DNA from: Rutidosis leptorrhynchoides
Lineage: Eukaryota > Streptophyta > Magnoliopsida > Asterales > Asteraceae
Length of the DNA stretch: 64,000 bases
Direction: 5' to 3'
NCBI RefSeq assembly: GCF_046630445.1
Contig: NC_092338.1
Span: forward strand, 340,155,001 to 340,219,000
Shown here: positions 1 to 12,469 of the stretch, piece after piece
How positions within the stretch are numbered: the first letter of the stretch is position 1
Layout: every line of letters begins with the position of its first letter
The notes under the pieces: model-generated
Seen by the model: the letters and a program-made list of their open reading frames with translations, nothing else
Told to the model about the DNA's origin: nothing
The model's database searches: none
Program-made: the position numbers and the translations under genes

Positions 1-1311
1 CCGATCTTTAACGATAGGAATTCGGCTTTGCTTCAGATGTTTGACCTCACGGCCTAAGATTTCGACAGGTTCCTCAATGAAATGAAGTTTGTTGTCGATA
101 CGTAGTTCCTCTAAAGGAATAATCAAATTCTCATCTGCTAGGCACTTCTTTAGATTGGATACATGAAAAACGTCGTGTATACCGCTGAGAGCTTGTGGCA
201 GTTCCAATCTGTAAGCTACCGGTCTAACTCTTTCAGTTATCTCGAATGGTCCAACATATCTAGGACTCAGTTTACCTCGTTTCCCAAATCGTACAACACC
301 CTTCCAAGGTGATACTTTAAGCATAACTTTGTCACCAACTTGGAACTCTATATCCTTTCGTCTAACATCGACGTAACTCTTTTGACGACTTCGAGCCATT
401 CTCAATCGTTCCTGAATCTGTAGAACTTTCTCAGTTGTCTCCAGAATAATTTTGGGACCTATCAACTGACTATCTCCCAACTCACTCCAACAAACGGGAG
501 ATCTACACTTCCTTCCGTACAATGCTTCAAAAGGTGCAGCCTTAATGCTCGCATGGTAGCTGTTATTGTATGAGAACTCAGCTAGTGGTAAATACTTATC
601 CCATCCGTTCCCGAAATCGATGACACATGCCCTCAACATGTCCTCAAAAGTCTGAATAGTTCGTTCGCTCTGGCCATATGTCTGGGGGTGATATGTTGTA
701 CTCATATCTAAACGAGTTCCCATTGCTTTCTGTAATGACTGCCAAAATCTGGAAGTGAATCTGCTGTCGCGATCGGATATAATGGATATAGACACTCCAT
801 TCCTAGAAACAACTTCCTTAATGTAGATCTGAGCCAACTTCTCCATTTTATCAGTTTCTCTTATCAGTAGAAAGTGTGCAGACTTAGTGAGATGATCCAC
901 GATAACCCAAATAGTATCGTAACCTCTCGCCGTTCTCGACAGTTTCGTGATGAAGTCTATGGTAATACCTTCTCACTTCCACTGGGGAATCTCTGGTTGA
1001 GTTAATAATCCTGATGGCTTCTGATTCTCAGCCTTGACTTTAGCGCAAGTCAAGCACTTACCGACATAGGTAGCAATGTCAGCTTTCAAATTTGGCCACC
1101 AATAGAATGCCTTCAAATCCTGGTACATTTTATCTGATCCCGGATGAATTGAGTACCTTGACTTGTGTGCTTCCTCCAACACTAGTTCTCTCAATCCACC
1201 AAATTTTGGTACCCAGATTCGATTGGCAAAGTATCGTGTTCCATCCTCCTTGATGTCAAATTTCTTATCCATTCCTCTGAGAAATTCAGCATCGACATTT
1301 TCTTGTTTCAC
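1..1311 (-). pseudogene. Element C integrase with chromodomain region, cut by the window edge
   Basis: On the minus strand, 1311-973 encodes the integrase HHCC zinc-binding domain (HKSRY...HPG, then CLTC) and ends at a stop where related copies have Trp (WKWEN). After that stop the same frame stays open to position 1. It contains the integrase core (DRDSRF, then the HPQT..GQSER segment with the catalytic Glu), the GPFEI..V.YRLELP connector and the start of the EEPVEI...EVK chromodomain seen in Tekay elements. One Asp in the [10 protein letters not shown] segment is Tyr here. The role would be insertion of the cDNA, with the chromodomain guiding it to chromatin. It is inactivated by the stop and by loss of neighbouring domains. 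Confidence 0.8.
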
Positions 1312-1317
1312 TGCTTC

Positions 1318-2487
1318 TTATTGTGCTTCGCGGATTTGTGAGGTGAGATTCATACGGACGACTATGTTAAGAGCTTTAACCCTAAGAGGTCTCTCTCGCT
1401 CTTTTCTGCTTAAAGCATCCGCCACAACATTCGCCTTGCCCGGATGGTATTGAAGTTCGTAGTTATAATCATTAAGTAGTTCCATCCAACGTCGTTGTCC
1501 CATGTTGAGTTGTTTCTGATCGAATATGTGCTGTAAACTCTTATGGTCAGTGAAGATAGTAAACTTGGTTCCATACAGGTAGTGTCTCCACATTTTAAGT
1601 GCAAAGACAACAGCTCCTAGTTCAAGGTCGTGCGTAGTGTAGTTCTGCTCATGAATCTTTAACTGACGTGATCCATAAGCAATAACCTTATTTCATTGCA
1701 TAAGCACACAACCCATTCCTTGACGTGAGGCATCATAATAAACAACAAAATCTTCACTTCCCTCGGGTAGAGACAATACTGGTGCAGTTGTTAACTTCTC
1801 TTTCAACAACTGAAATGCAGACTCTTGCGGTTCTGACCACTCATACTTCTTGCCCTTATGAGTCAACACGGTTAATGGTCGGGCGATCTTAGAGAATCCT
1901 TCGATGAATCTCCGGTAGTAACCAGCTAGACCCAAAAATTGCCTAATCTGCGTTGGCGTCTTAGGAGTTTCCCAACTCTTAACCGACTCAATCTTTGCTG
2001 GATCAACTTGAATTCCATTGGCCCCTACAACATGGCCAAGAAATTGTACTTCCGGTAACCAAAAGTCACACTTAGAGGACTTTTTATATAACTGCTCATC
2101 TCTAAGCATAGTCAAAATCGAACGTAGATGCTGTTCGTGCCCTTCCTTGTTCTTGGAGTACACCAATATATCATCAATAAACATAATGACAAATTTATCT
2201 AGGTATGGCTTACACACACTGTTCATGAGATCCATGAACACTGCTGGTGCATTCATCAAACCAAACAGCATCACTGTAAACTCATAATGTCCATAACGTG
2301 TTCTAAACGCTGTCTTCGGAACATCAGTTTCTTTGACTCTCAATTGGTGATACCCGGATCTCAAATCAATCTTTGAATAACAACTAGATCCCTGTAGCTG
2401 ATCAAATAAGTCATCAATCCTCGGTAGCGAATATCGATTCTTGATTGTCAACTTGTTTAATTCTCTATAGTCGATACACAACCTCAT
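1318..2487 (-). pseudogene. Element C reverse transcriptase and RNase H
   Basis: The 264-residue frame at 2487-1693 starts at [10 protein letters not shown] and carries the gypsy RT core: [27 protein letters not shown], the catalytic FIDDILVYS box and [12 protein letters not shown]. It ends at a stop just after the RNase H start ([13 protein letters not shown]). RNase H continues at 1593-1318 with [11 protein letters not shown] and [15 protein letters not shown]. The upstream finger of RT (the [20 protein letters not shown] region of relatives) is disrupted around 2488-2575. The domains copy RNA to DNA and degrade the RNA strand. The frame is broken by at least two stops and one rearranged stretch, so this copy is dead. 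Confidence 0.82.
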
Positions 2488-2575
2488 CGACCCATCTTTT
2501 TTTTAACAAACAAGACTGGAGCTCCAACTTGGAAATTCATGGCTATGTGACCCACCATCTAGTACCTGTCACAAA

Positions 2576-3095
2576 TTAGGACATTACAACCCTGATGTTC
2601 TTCACCACGGGAAGCTCTTGTAGTTCTAAAGGTGCAAGTCCGTATATTGTACGCGTAACGGGTGCAGCTGCTGGCATCAAATCAATCTGAAATTCGACTT
2701 CACGGTGGGGTGGACGTGTAACCTCAGGGCAATCTCTAATAGTTGGGAAATATTCGGGTCTCTTAAATGTCGGCTCATCTTTACTCACATGTGCCAGAAT
2801 TGCGAGACATTCTCATCTCATGTACTTCTGGACCTTCGAGTAATTAGTGTAACATGACGGTGTACTGATCTCTTCTCCGTACACTATTATCATCGGTGAA
2901 AGAAATTCGAATAGTCTTCTGATCGTAGCTGCCTCGATTGTATCGTCAGATAACCAGTTTGTTTCAACCGCTAGGTTAAAACTTCCCAGTTTAATAGTTT
3001 TATAGAGTACACGTTGTCTAAGGAAGGTACAGGGTTATAAACGTTGTGACCAAATTCTCTAGCGTTAAAGCTTCTATCAGAACCGGTGTTGACAT
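2576..3095 (-). pseudogene. Element C protease and protease-RT linker, decayed
   Basis: Minus-strand 3095-2960 reads as a retropepsin remnant. An NTGSDRSF stretch stands where relatives have DTGADRS, so the catalytic Asp is probably lost, and it is followed by an LDNVYSIKL segment. Continuing leftwards, LGSFNLAVETNWL and VYGEEIST match the [15 protein letters not shown] and VYGEKGN segments of element A. The frame at 2788-2576 covers the linker ahead of RT (EFQIDLMPAAAPV). The protein would have cut the gag-pol precursor. Frames change several times, so only fragments are translatable. Confidence 0.65.
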
Positions 3096-4508
3096 CATAT
3101 ATAAACAGTATGATCGATGAGTGAGAACAATCTCGTGACGAATTTCATGGAAAACGAAATGAACAAGGTGTAATGGCAACTCAAAAAAAATCTGATATTT
3201 AATCGAAAAGGGTTGGTACAAACTCCCAGACGGGTGTGTCTCGCGGAAACATATGAAGTGTAGTTCGCGTCGATGTGTTCAAAGTTGGTTGGTAATGTTT
3301 GTGGGTATAACGAAAATGATTGCCGCTTGAAAAAAGTACGTTGGGACAGAATGAGAAAAGGATACGGTAACAAGTAGTATTACTAGTAGTAATGAGTGAT
3401 GGTGTTAGCGATAAATAGCGATGGGTTGTGATAAGCAGTGATGATAGTAGTGACGTATAAGTTGTTAGATAGCATGCTCACATCATAAGTATATACACAT
3501 GTATTCTAATGCACCCAATAAGGCATAATGGTCATCAGTCGGTAGGCTCGTGTTTAGAAAACAAAATAGTGAACGGCGGGTGGCTGAATGATAGGTAAGT
3601 TGGAAATCGAGTGGACAATATCTACTACGTATTGTGCGGGCTGTTACCAGGAAATCCTCCTCTAAAGACGTATCAGAATTGAGTTGTGATGCATAGTAGT
3701 GAGTAGTAAAGCGTGGATGTGTTAATGGTGACGAGTAGTACTTGGTAGTGGTAAGTAATAATGATTAGTATTGAGTAGTAGCAAGTAGCAAGGGGTAGCA
3801 GTAAGTAGTATTTAGCAACGACAAACAGTGAGAAGTAGTGATCAGTTGTGACTAGCAGTGAGAGGCGGCGTTGAGTAGTAGTTAGTAGCGTTAAACAGTG
3901 TTGAGTATTGGTATGAGGTGACGAGTGTGTTCAAGTAGTGTCTTTGTAGTGACAAGTAGTGATCGGTGGTGGCGGACAGTGTCAAGCAGTGACGAGTTGT
4001 GTCATGATTACAAGTTACTTACAAGTTATATTAACAATTAGTTTGCACATTGTATGTTTCTTCTCACATTTGGGATTACACGGTTTGTTTTCTAAACGTT
4101 GATTATCCAAGTAACCTACTTGACTCGGCCCCAATTCCTTATTTTGCGATGTCGGAACTTCTATATGAGTTACGGTAATGTAATCCCGGTCATTACATTA
4201 CGCTATCTCACATTTCCATTCGACATCACTCAATAAGTTCAAGATTGCGTAGTCAACTTAATTCATTTAAGTCTCGCGTCGTGTTTACGTATAAGATTCG
4301 TGATACAGTATTTAGTCTAAGTCCGTATCGTATTGGTATAAGGTGTATATGTTTGTGATGTGATGTGTAGCCCTACATGTAGCATGGTGTCACAAACAGT
4401 GCAAGTATGATGCATAAAAGTCGTCCAAGACGCACGGCTATAGACTAGACTTCACTAATGCGTCCTACGATTAGACACACTAATGTATCCTAGTTTCCTA
4501 TAGCCAAA
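3096..4508 (-). other. Element C leader and lost gag region
   Basis: In intact relatives this interval would hold the leader and gag. I find no retrotransposon gag motif and no CCHC zinc knuckle in any frame. It is dominated by the AGTAG-rich tract listed separately; 4016-4508 is AT-rich and featureless. Gag has either decayed past recognition or been deleted. Confidence 0.5.
3375..4015. repeat. Degenerate AGTAGT/AGTGA low-complexity tract
   Basis: About 640 bp built from irregular variants of AGTAGTGA, AAGTAGTA and GTGACAAGTAGTG. The plus strand is purine-rich with strikingly little C. There is no fixed period, so it looks like an old expanded short repeat, not a recent satellite. It lies inside the internal region of element C. 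Confidence 0.6.
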
Positions 4509-4520
4509 GCTCTGATACCA
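4509..4520 (-). other. Primer-binding site of element C (initiator Met tRNA)
   Basis: The plus strand reads GCTCTGATACCA, the complement of TGGTATCAGAGC, the standard plant PBS for initiator methionine tRNA. It lies two bases from the inner end of the 5' LTR and fixes the element as minus strand. Confidence 0.88.
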
Positions 4521-4522
4521 TC

Positions 4523-6670
4523 TATAACACCCCGTCAAAAATCTCTTTAACGGAATGTTAACGCTGATCCCAGTGCTTGGCTTGACTTCTATGTAACCGC
4601 AATATTCTACAGAGGAAGCAATTAATACCTGAGAATAAAACTCGCAAAACGGGTCAACAAATAATGTTGGTGAATCTACAGGTTTAAAGTTAAGTAACAG
4701 TATCTGAAAAACAGTTATCAGAAAAATAGTTTAGTTTCCTTGAACACGAGATTTTACAAGTACAACACCAAGTCGTAAAAATGTTTGCATAATATGAGCA
4801 CCTGAATACTAGCAATGACCCGAGTATAGAAGCCACTATACCCGCCTTTACATCCTAAAATGTTATACACTTGTTCGATTGTATCTAATGTTCAAAATAA
4901 ATGCACCACATTTATTATAGCGGGTGAGGTTGTCAACCTGACGGATCCGTCCATCTAAATTGTGCTTACACCGATGGTATTAAAAGTATTCAAGCTAGAG
5001 GCTTTTTTAACAAACTCAATATGCATATATAGTACTCGTGTCAATACAAAAGCATTTGATAAAGTAAGTATAACAGCGTGTATTCTCATCTCTGAAAACA
5101 TGTAAAAAGTGGGACTGTAGACTCACCTTTGAATAAGCTTGGATGAAAGATAAAACTTGTACGGTTTACAGCTGAATAATGCAACCTAAGTATACGTATT
5201 TAGGTTGGTCAATATATGTATCTTAAATCAGGGTGGTTTCATAGTATAAGTTGTCTTATTGTTCTACTCGACGCGTTTCCAAGTAAAAGTCAACTATATC
5301 ATGCAAGTCAAACAAAGTCAACCGAAGTCAAACCGAAAGTCAAACTTGGTCAAAGTAGTCAACTAAAGTCAACATCAATAGGTTCATGTCAAATGTTGGT
5401 CAACATGTCAAACCTAAGTCAAACAATACGTTTCAGGTCATGAATAATCATTTTCACAATTTCAGTTTATCGTTGTGCACAAAGTTCATGAACACGTAGC
5501 ATACTTAGCACAATATCTCATAGTAAAAAAATTTACGTAAACATGGCAAACTCCAGATCATAAATATACTTAAAATAGATTCCAAAAAGTCCAGCCAGTG
5601 ACTCATACGATAATTAAAAGTCAGGAATCAGAAGGGGTACATTTGGGGTTTGCCCAGTCAGTTTCTGACCGCGCACTGATTTCGTTTTGGCTATAACCGG
5701 AGTTAGGGACATGAAATTGATACAAGACCAGTGGCCATAGTTCAAATACAAGTCAAAGTAACACATATAAAAAATCTATAAAATTTTGTTTAGCCAATTT
5801 GTACAGTTTATTCATGAAAGTTGAATGTTCAGTTTTTCAGCTCAAATCAGAATCCACATAAAGTACGGCTCTATTATGCCCAATGCATAAGGTTTAAGAG
5901 ATTGACATAAACTAACAATAAGTCACATATAATGTTAAAATTCATATTCCATAAGCTTACATGCTCCTTAATTAAACACAATCCACAGAGTATAAAATAG
6001 AGAGCAATTTACAGATTCGATTCTAGTTTAGCTAGTCACATTCGCACGCGATTATCCGAAGATCTAGATACAATTAGCCTATGATATCTACATGAAAGGT
6101 GAATTACTTTTTGTGTACATTTCAAATATGCAAATATTTAATCACAGAAGTTATCAAATTTTATCATACAAGGTTATTTTCATGCAAGTGCTGTATAAAA
6201 CTACTTTTACACTAATTCAAGCATATCTCGGGTTATACATAAGCAAACGACATGATATCCTAGTCTAAATTGAGTGTTTTTAAATTATATTTCCAGTGGT
6301 ATAAATTTCACATGCCAATTCGTGGTCTATCAAATCCAGATTTCTGATCAATCACGAAAACACAACATTAATTTCAATTAAGCATAACTTGATCATCCGG
6401 AAACGAAATCAAGCGAATCCAAAGCCTAAACTCAATAGTTTTTCGCAAGGAATCTGAATATAACATAATAATTAACATTTGAAAAACTTAATTTTTCTGA
6501 TCATGCATAAACAAATTCAGTTTTAAACCCTAACGCATCAAACAATCAATATAACGATTACAATTAACACGTACGCGTATAGACTTGAGCAATTGACAAC
6601 ATAACTATGAAAATTTAATAAAAATCAGATTTTAATGATTAGGGTTCATGTAATTATAATTAAAGCACAC
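4523..6670 (-). repeat. Element C 5' LTR, inner part
   Basis: This runs from the PBS-proximal LTR end (TATAACACCCC, a mutated TGTAACACCCC) to the insertion point of element B. The last five bases, CACAC, are B's target duplication. It contains the GTCAAC...GTTGGTG stem-loop motif at 4653-4672, shared with the LTRs of A, E and F, and a cluster of GTCAA motifs. There are no genes inside; small ORFs such as 5216-5443 show no family features. Confidence 0.8.
5284..5436 (-). promoter_or_regulatory. Cluster of 12 W-box cores in the element C LTR
   Basis: Twelve GTCAA pentamers (TTGAC on the element's sense strand) occur in about 150 bp. TTGAC is the core bound by plant WRKY transcription factors. 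The density suggests a stress-responsive LTR promoter, but this is inferred from motif counting only. It could instead be a simple degenerate repeat. Confidence 0.4.
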
Positions 6671-7991
6671 TGATAGTTATGCGAGGTGTATATAAAATAG
6701 CTTATAAATTTTAGCAGGAAAATACTATTAAATACGATACAATTTTACACAAGATATTTATTTATTTACAGATGGGATATACCTAAACCTTGCTACAACA
6801 CTATAGGCAGTGTACCTAATCGTAGAGTAGTATAGTTTTTAGTAAGTCCGGTTCGTTCCACAGGAAGATGGCTTATTTCACACTATATTTTAAATAACTA
6901 TATTTGTACAAAATATATATAATAATATATAATAATATATAAAAAGGGGGTTTACCGTTTAATGATCAGTTTGTCGATTTTAAAACTTTAGTCGCAGTTA
7001 AAACCTAATGTACAATATTAAAAATAAATACAACTTAATTTAAAACGTAAAGTAAATAACGATAATGAAATTGCGATAAATAAAAGTGCGATGAAATAAA
7101 ATACAATAATTAAAAGTGCAATTAAATACAATGACAATAAATAAAAGTGCGATAATTAAAAGTGCAATTAAATATGAAATAAAAGAATTATGCTTATTTA
7201 AACTTCCGTAATCATGATGTTTGACGTGTTGATTTTAGTTTTATGCCCATGGGTTAATTGTCCTTTGTCCTGAATTATTTAATATGTCCGTCTGGTTTTT
7301 GTCCATAACAGTCCATCAGTCATAAATATAAAGTGCGAGTATCTTCGTCAAATTATCCTTATACCCGAAGTTAAATATTCCAACTAATTGGGGACTTAAA
7401 CTGTAACAAGGTTTTAATACTTTATTTAATAATTACACAAGGATATCGACTGCGTGTAACCCAAGGTTTTAATACTTTGTTATCAATTATGCCAAGTGTC
7501 CTTGTACATAATTTTACCCCTGTTTTAATAATTCCATAGACTATTAATCCATTTCCGTATCCGGTTAAATGAACGATTATTCGTACATATAAATATCCTG
7601 CCCATCCTGTCCGATCGAGTGTATATGGTTATTTATAGGGACATCCAATTGTAATCTTTATATTAAAATTAACAAACTATCATCTAGTTAAACAAATATA
7701 AAGCCCATTAATAGCCCATAGTCTAATTTCCACAAATGTCGTTCTTTTGTCCAAACCCCAATTATGGTACAAAGCCTAATTACCCATTTTTAGTAATTAT
7801 TTTTAGTCCAACATCACGATTACTTCGTCTTAAATAAGCATAATAATAACTTAAGTACGAGACATTAATTTAAAAAGAAGAACATAGCTTACATTGATTA
7901 TTTATCTCGTAGTGTTACACGGACAGAGCTCCGACTTTAAAACCCGTAAAATAACCTTTGCATAACCCAAAACTAATCTAATATAAAACTA

Positions 7992-7993
<2 letters not shown>

Positions 7994-8058
<65 letters not shown>
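7994..8058. repeat. (TA)n microsatellite in the left LTR of B
   Basis: A nearly pure TA run of about 65 bp. The equivalent run in the right LTR (27434-27506) is a few units longer, so the tract has changed length since insertion. Confidence 0.9.
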
Positions 8059-8061
<3 letters not shown>

Positions 8062-8140
8062 ACAGAGGAGTATATATGTATATGTGTTAAAGAATCGAGC
8101 AGAAAGGCTGGCTATTTAAATATGTGGTCTGATCCCGAGG

Positions 8141-8188
8141 CTCATGCGATCGCATGAGTTCTCAGTGTTAATCTCATGCGATCGCATG
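8141..8188. repeat. Paired 14-bp palindromes CATGCGATCGCATG, left LTR of B
   Basis: Two copies of the perfect palindrome CATGCGATCGCATG (8143-8156 within the longer CTCATGCGATCGCATGAG, and 8175-8188), about 30 bp apart. The second is followed by another inverted repeat, GGCCAGTCTGGCC. The same pair occurs in the right LTR and in B's leader. Confidence 0.8.
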
Positions 8189-8660
8189 GCCAGTCTGGCC
8201 ATGCCCAATTGCTTTGTTTGCTAGCTTGTCGACGTTATATTTAATTATATAATATAATATATATAATTTTATATAATTATATATATATTATATTATATTC
8301 TTGTGCATAGTAGACTCATAATTTTTGGTCCGTTGCGTCGGGCGTTGATAGTTGGCTCAGGTCCCGGTTTCGAATTTTCGAACGTCCTTTCGTATAATTT
8401 AATATCTTGTACTTTGCGTTCCGCAACTTGTACTTTTATCATTTTTAGACGTTTCTCATCAATAAATTGAACCACTTGGATTGTATCTTGTACATTTGAG
8501 CTTTTTGGTCATTTGCGTCTTCAAATCGTCGTTTTCGCCTTTTGTCTTCGCACTTATTTAGTATAAACGATTACAACTTTAAATAGGACAATTACAACTA
8601 AATAATTTACATATTGGGAGGATATTGCTACTAAATATATGTTCATTTGGAGCACTATCA

Positions 8661-8993
8661 AATATCCCTACACTTGAACGTTGCTTGTCCTCAAGCAATA
8701 CAGAACTTGAAATTAAATCACACAAATCACTTCTTTATTCTTCACACTTTATACATTAGTGATTTTGATACGGCGGTATAAACAATGATAGTAACGGTGT
8801 AGTTTACAGTCCCACATGACTATTAAAATTTAGATCCTTAAGGAAATTGGATCTTTATGAAAACATTTGATCTTTTGAAAATTCATTCTAGCTTTTACCC
8901 TAGATAAGTTTTCCGGAATAACCCTTCACCGATGTTTGCAAAATATTTTTGTGGGTTTGGTGGGTTTCAGATTTGAAAATTTTAGCTCAAAAC
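8661..8993 (-). other. Element B 3' internal sequence next to its LTR
   Basis: Non-coding internal sequence of B between its 3' LTR and the point where element A inserted. The minus strand beside the LTR (AAGTGTAGGGATA) is the likely polypurine tract. The final AAAAC is one copy of A's target duplication. No ORF or known motif is seen. Confidence 0.6.
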
Positions 8994-11900
8994 TGTAGTG
9001 ACCCGAACTTTTCCATGTTTATATATATTAATTGAGATTGATATTTACATGATTAAATGTTTCCAACATGTTAAGCAATCAAACTTGTTAAGACTTGATT
9101 AATTGAAATATGTTTCATATAGACAATTGACCACCCAAGTTGACCGACGATTCACGAACGTTAAAACTTGTAAAAATGACATGACGATATATATATGGAT
9201 ATACATATGGTTAACATGAGATTATGATAAGTAAGTATCTCCATAAGTATATTAACAATGAGTTATATACATATAAACAAGACTACTAACTTAAGGATTT
9301 CGAAACGAGACATATATGTAACGATTATCGTTGAAACGACATTTAAATGTATATATATCATATTAAGATATATTAATATATCATAATATCATGATAATAT
9401 AATAATTTAACATCTCATTAGATATAATAAACAATGGGTTAACAACATTAATTGAGATCGTTAACTTAAAGGTTTCAAAACAACACTTACATGTAACGAC
9501 TAACGATGACTTAACGACTCAGTTAAAATGTATATACATGTAGTGTATTTAGATGTATTAAAATACTTTTGGAAGACTTCAAGACATATATCAAAACACT
9601 CATACTTAACGAAAATGGTTACAGTTACTTTCCCATTCTTTTCTTTCATCAAGAATTCTAGTCGTATTCTTACCCGTATTATACACAGCTTCAAAACGTA
9701 CTTACTATGGGTATATACCAATAGGAACTAGCATGGGATTCCACTCTTGATTATGTCATGTATGACTAATTAATTTTAACTTCTACCATAAGCTAGTCAA
9801 CTAACTAGAACTCCTTTTAACCCCACTCACCACTCACCACTCACCACTCACCACTCACCACTCATCATTCACTCCATTTCACTTCCAATTCTCTTTCTAA
9901 TTCTCTCTCAACACACACACACACTATTATGAACGTATTTTTACAGTAGTTAATCATCATCTTCATCAAAAATCACTTCAAGAATCAAGCTATAATCATC
10001 ATAGGAAGAACACTTCAAGAACACTTCAAAAATCCCTTCAAGTTTACTAATTTACTTCCAAGCTTTCTAATCCATTCCAAGTAATCATCTAAGATCAAGA
10101 AACCTTTGTTATATACATTAGGTTATCTTTCTTATTCAAGGTAATATTCATATTCAAACTTTGATTCAATTTCTATAACTATAAACTATCTTAATTCGAG
10201 TAAAAATGTTACTTGAACTTGTTTTTGTGTCATGATCCTACTTCAAGAACTTTCAAGCCATCCAAGATCCTTTGAAGCTAGATCATTTCTTGTCACTTCC
10301 AATAGGTTTACCTACTAAACTTGAGGTAGTAATGATGTTCATAACATCATTCGATTCATATATATAAAACTATCTTATTTGAAGGTTTAAACTCGTAATC
10401 ACTAGAACATAGTTTAGTTAATTCTAAACTTGTTCGCAAACAAAAGTTAATCCTTCTAACTTGACTTTTAAAATCAACTAAACACATGTTCTATATCTAT
10501 ATGATATGCTAACTTAATGATTTAAAACCTGGAAACACGAAAAACACCGTAAAACCGGATTTACGCCGTCGTAGTAACACCGCGGGCTGTTTTGGGTTAG
10601 TTAATTAAAAACTATGATAAACTTTGATTTAAAAGTTGTTATTCTGCGAAAATGATTTTTATTATGAACATGAAACTATATCCAAAAATTATGGTTAAAC
10701 TCAAAGTGGAAGTATGTTTTCTAAAATGGTCATCTAGACGTCGTTCTTTCGACTGAAATGACTACCTTTACAAAAACGACTTGTAACTTATTTTTCCCAC
10801 TATAAACCTATACTTTTTCTGTTTATATTCATAAAATAGAGTTCAATATGAAACCATAGCAATTTGATTCACTCAAAATGGATTTAAAATGAAGAAGTTA
10901 TGGGTAAAACAAGATTGGATAATTTTTCTCATTTTAGCTACGTGAAAATTGGTAACAAATTTATTCCAACCATAATTTAATCAACTTGTATTGTATATTA
11001 TGTAATCTTGAGATACCATAGACACGTATACAATGTTTCGACCTATCATGTCGACACATCTATATATATTTCGGAACAACCATAGACACTCTATATGTGA
11101 ATGTTGGAGTTAGCTATACAGGGTTGAGGTTGATACCAAAATATATATAGTTTGAGTTGTGATCAATACTGAGATACATATACACTGGGTCGTGGATTGA
11201 TTCAAGATAATATTTATCGATTTATTTCTGTACATCTAACTGTGGACAACTAGTTGTAGGTTACTAACGAGGACAACTGACTTAATAAACTTAAAACATC
11301 AAAATATATTAAAAGTGTTGTAAATATATTTTGAACATACTTTGATATATATGTATATATTGTTATAGGTTCGTGAATCAACCAGTGGCCAAGTCTTACT
11401 TCCCGACGAAGTAAAAATCTGTGAAAGTGAGTTATAGTCCCACTTTTAAAATCTAATATTTTTGGGATGAGAATACATGCAGGTTTTTTAAATGATTTAC
11501 AAAATAGACACAAGTACGTGAAACTACATTCTATGGTTGAATTATCGAAATCGAATATGCCCCTTTTTATTAAGTCTGGTAATCTAAGAATTAGGGAACA
11601 GACACCCTAATTGACGCGAATCCTAAAGATAGATCTATTGGGCCTAACAAACCCCATCCAAAGTATCGGATGCTTTAGTACTTCGAAATTTATATCATAT
11701 CCGAAGGGTGTCCTGGAATGATGGGGATATTCTTATATATGCATCTTGTTAATGTCGGTTACCAGGTGTTCACCATATGAATGATTTTTATCTCTATGTA
11801 TGGGATGTGTATTGAAATATGAAATCTTGTGGTCTATTGTTACGATTTGATATATATAGGTTAAACCTATAACTCACCAACATTTTTGTTGACGTTTAAA

Positions 11901-12260
11901 GCATGTTTATTCTCGGGTGAATATTAAGAGCTTCCGCTGTTGCATACTAAAATAAGGACAAGATTTGGAGTCCATGTTTGTATGATATTGTGTAAAAACT
12001 GCATTCAAGAAACTGATTTCGATGTAACATATTTGTATTGTAAACCATTATGTAATGGTCGTGTGTAAACAAGATATTTTAGATTATCATTATTTGATAA
12101 TCTACGTAAAGCTTTTTAAACCTTTATTTATGAAATAAAGGTTATGGTTTGTTTTAAAAATGAATGCAGTCTTTGAAAAACGTCTCATATAGAGGTCAAA
12201 ACCTCGCAACGAAATCAATTAATATGGAACGTTTTTAATCAATAAGAACGGGACATTTCA
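8994..12260 (+). repeat. Element A 5' LTR
   Basis: 3,267 bp, very similar to 18872-22123 apart from scattered substitutions and a CACTCAC minisatellite (9828-9866) that is about 15 bp longer here. The CACCAAC...GTTGAC stem-loop motif is at 11875-11893. Short ORFs inside are non-coding by appearance; one antisense 87-codon frame (11250-11513) is discussed in the findings. Confidence 0.93.
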
Positions 12261-12262
12261 GT

Positions 12263-12274
12263 TGGTATCAGAGC
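12263..12274 (+). other. Primer-binding site of element A (initiator Met tRNA)
   Basis: TGGTATCAGAGC, a perfect match to the complement of the plant initiator Met tRNA 3' end, two bases after the 5' LTR. Confidence 0.93.
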
Positions 12275-12469
12275 GTTGGTCTTAGAGAACCAGAATTTTG
12301 CATTAGTGTGTCTTATCGAGTTTGTTAGGATGCATTAGTGAGTCTGGACTTCGACCGTGTTTACTTGAAAAATGATTGCTTAACAAATTTTGTTGGAAAC
12401 TATATATTTTTAACATGTGAATATTATTTGATATATTAATCTCTTAACGCGTTTGATATTATGTGATAG

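Larger units (their letters stand above)
6671..8660 (-). repeat. Element B 3' LTR (left copy)
   Basis: 1,990 bp matching 26096-28108 along its whole length with scattered substitutions and small indels; the largest length difference is in the TA microsatellite. It contains paired CATGCGATCGCATG palindromes. A 60-aa frame (8293-8475, minus) recurs in the other LTR but has no family features and is not called as a gene. Confidence 0.88.

Noticed and set aside
9500..9731. Overlapping ORFs on both strands, repeated at 19378-19609
   Set aside because: They lie in LTR sequence and recur only because LTRs are duplicated; absent from the LTRs of E.
9828..9866. CACTCAC repeats that look array-like
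   Set aside because: A simple minisatellite inside the A LTR without spacers; not a CRISPR array, and this is plant DNA.
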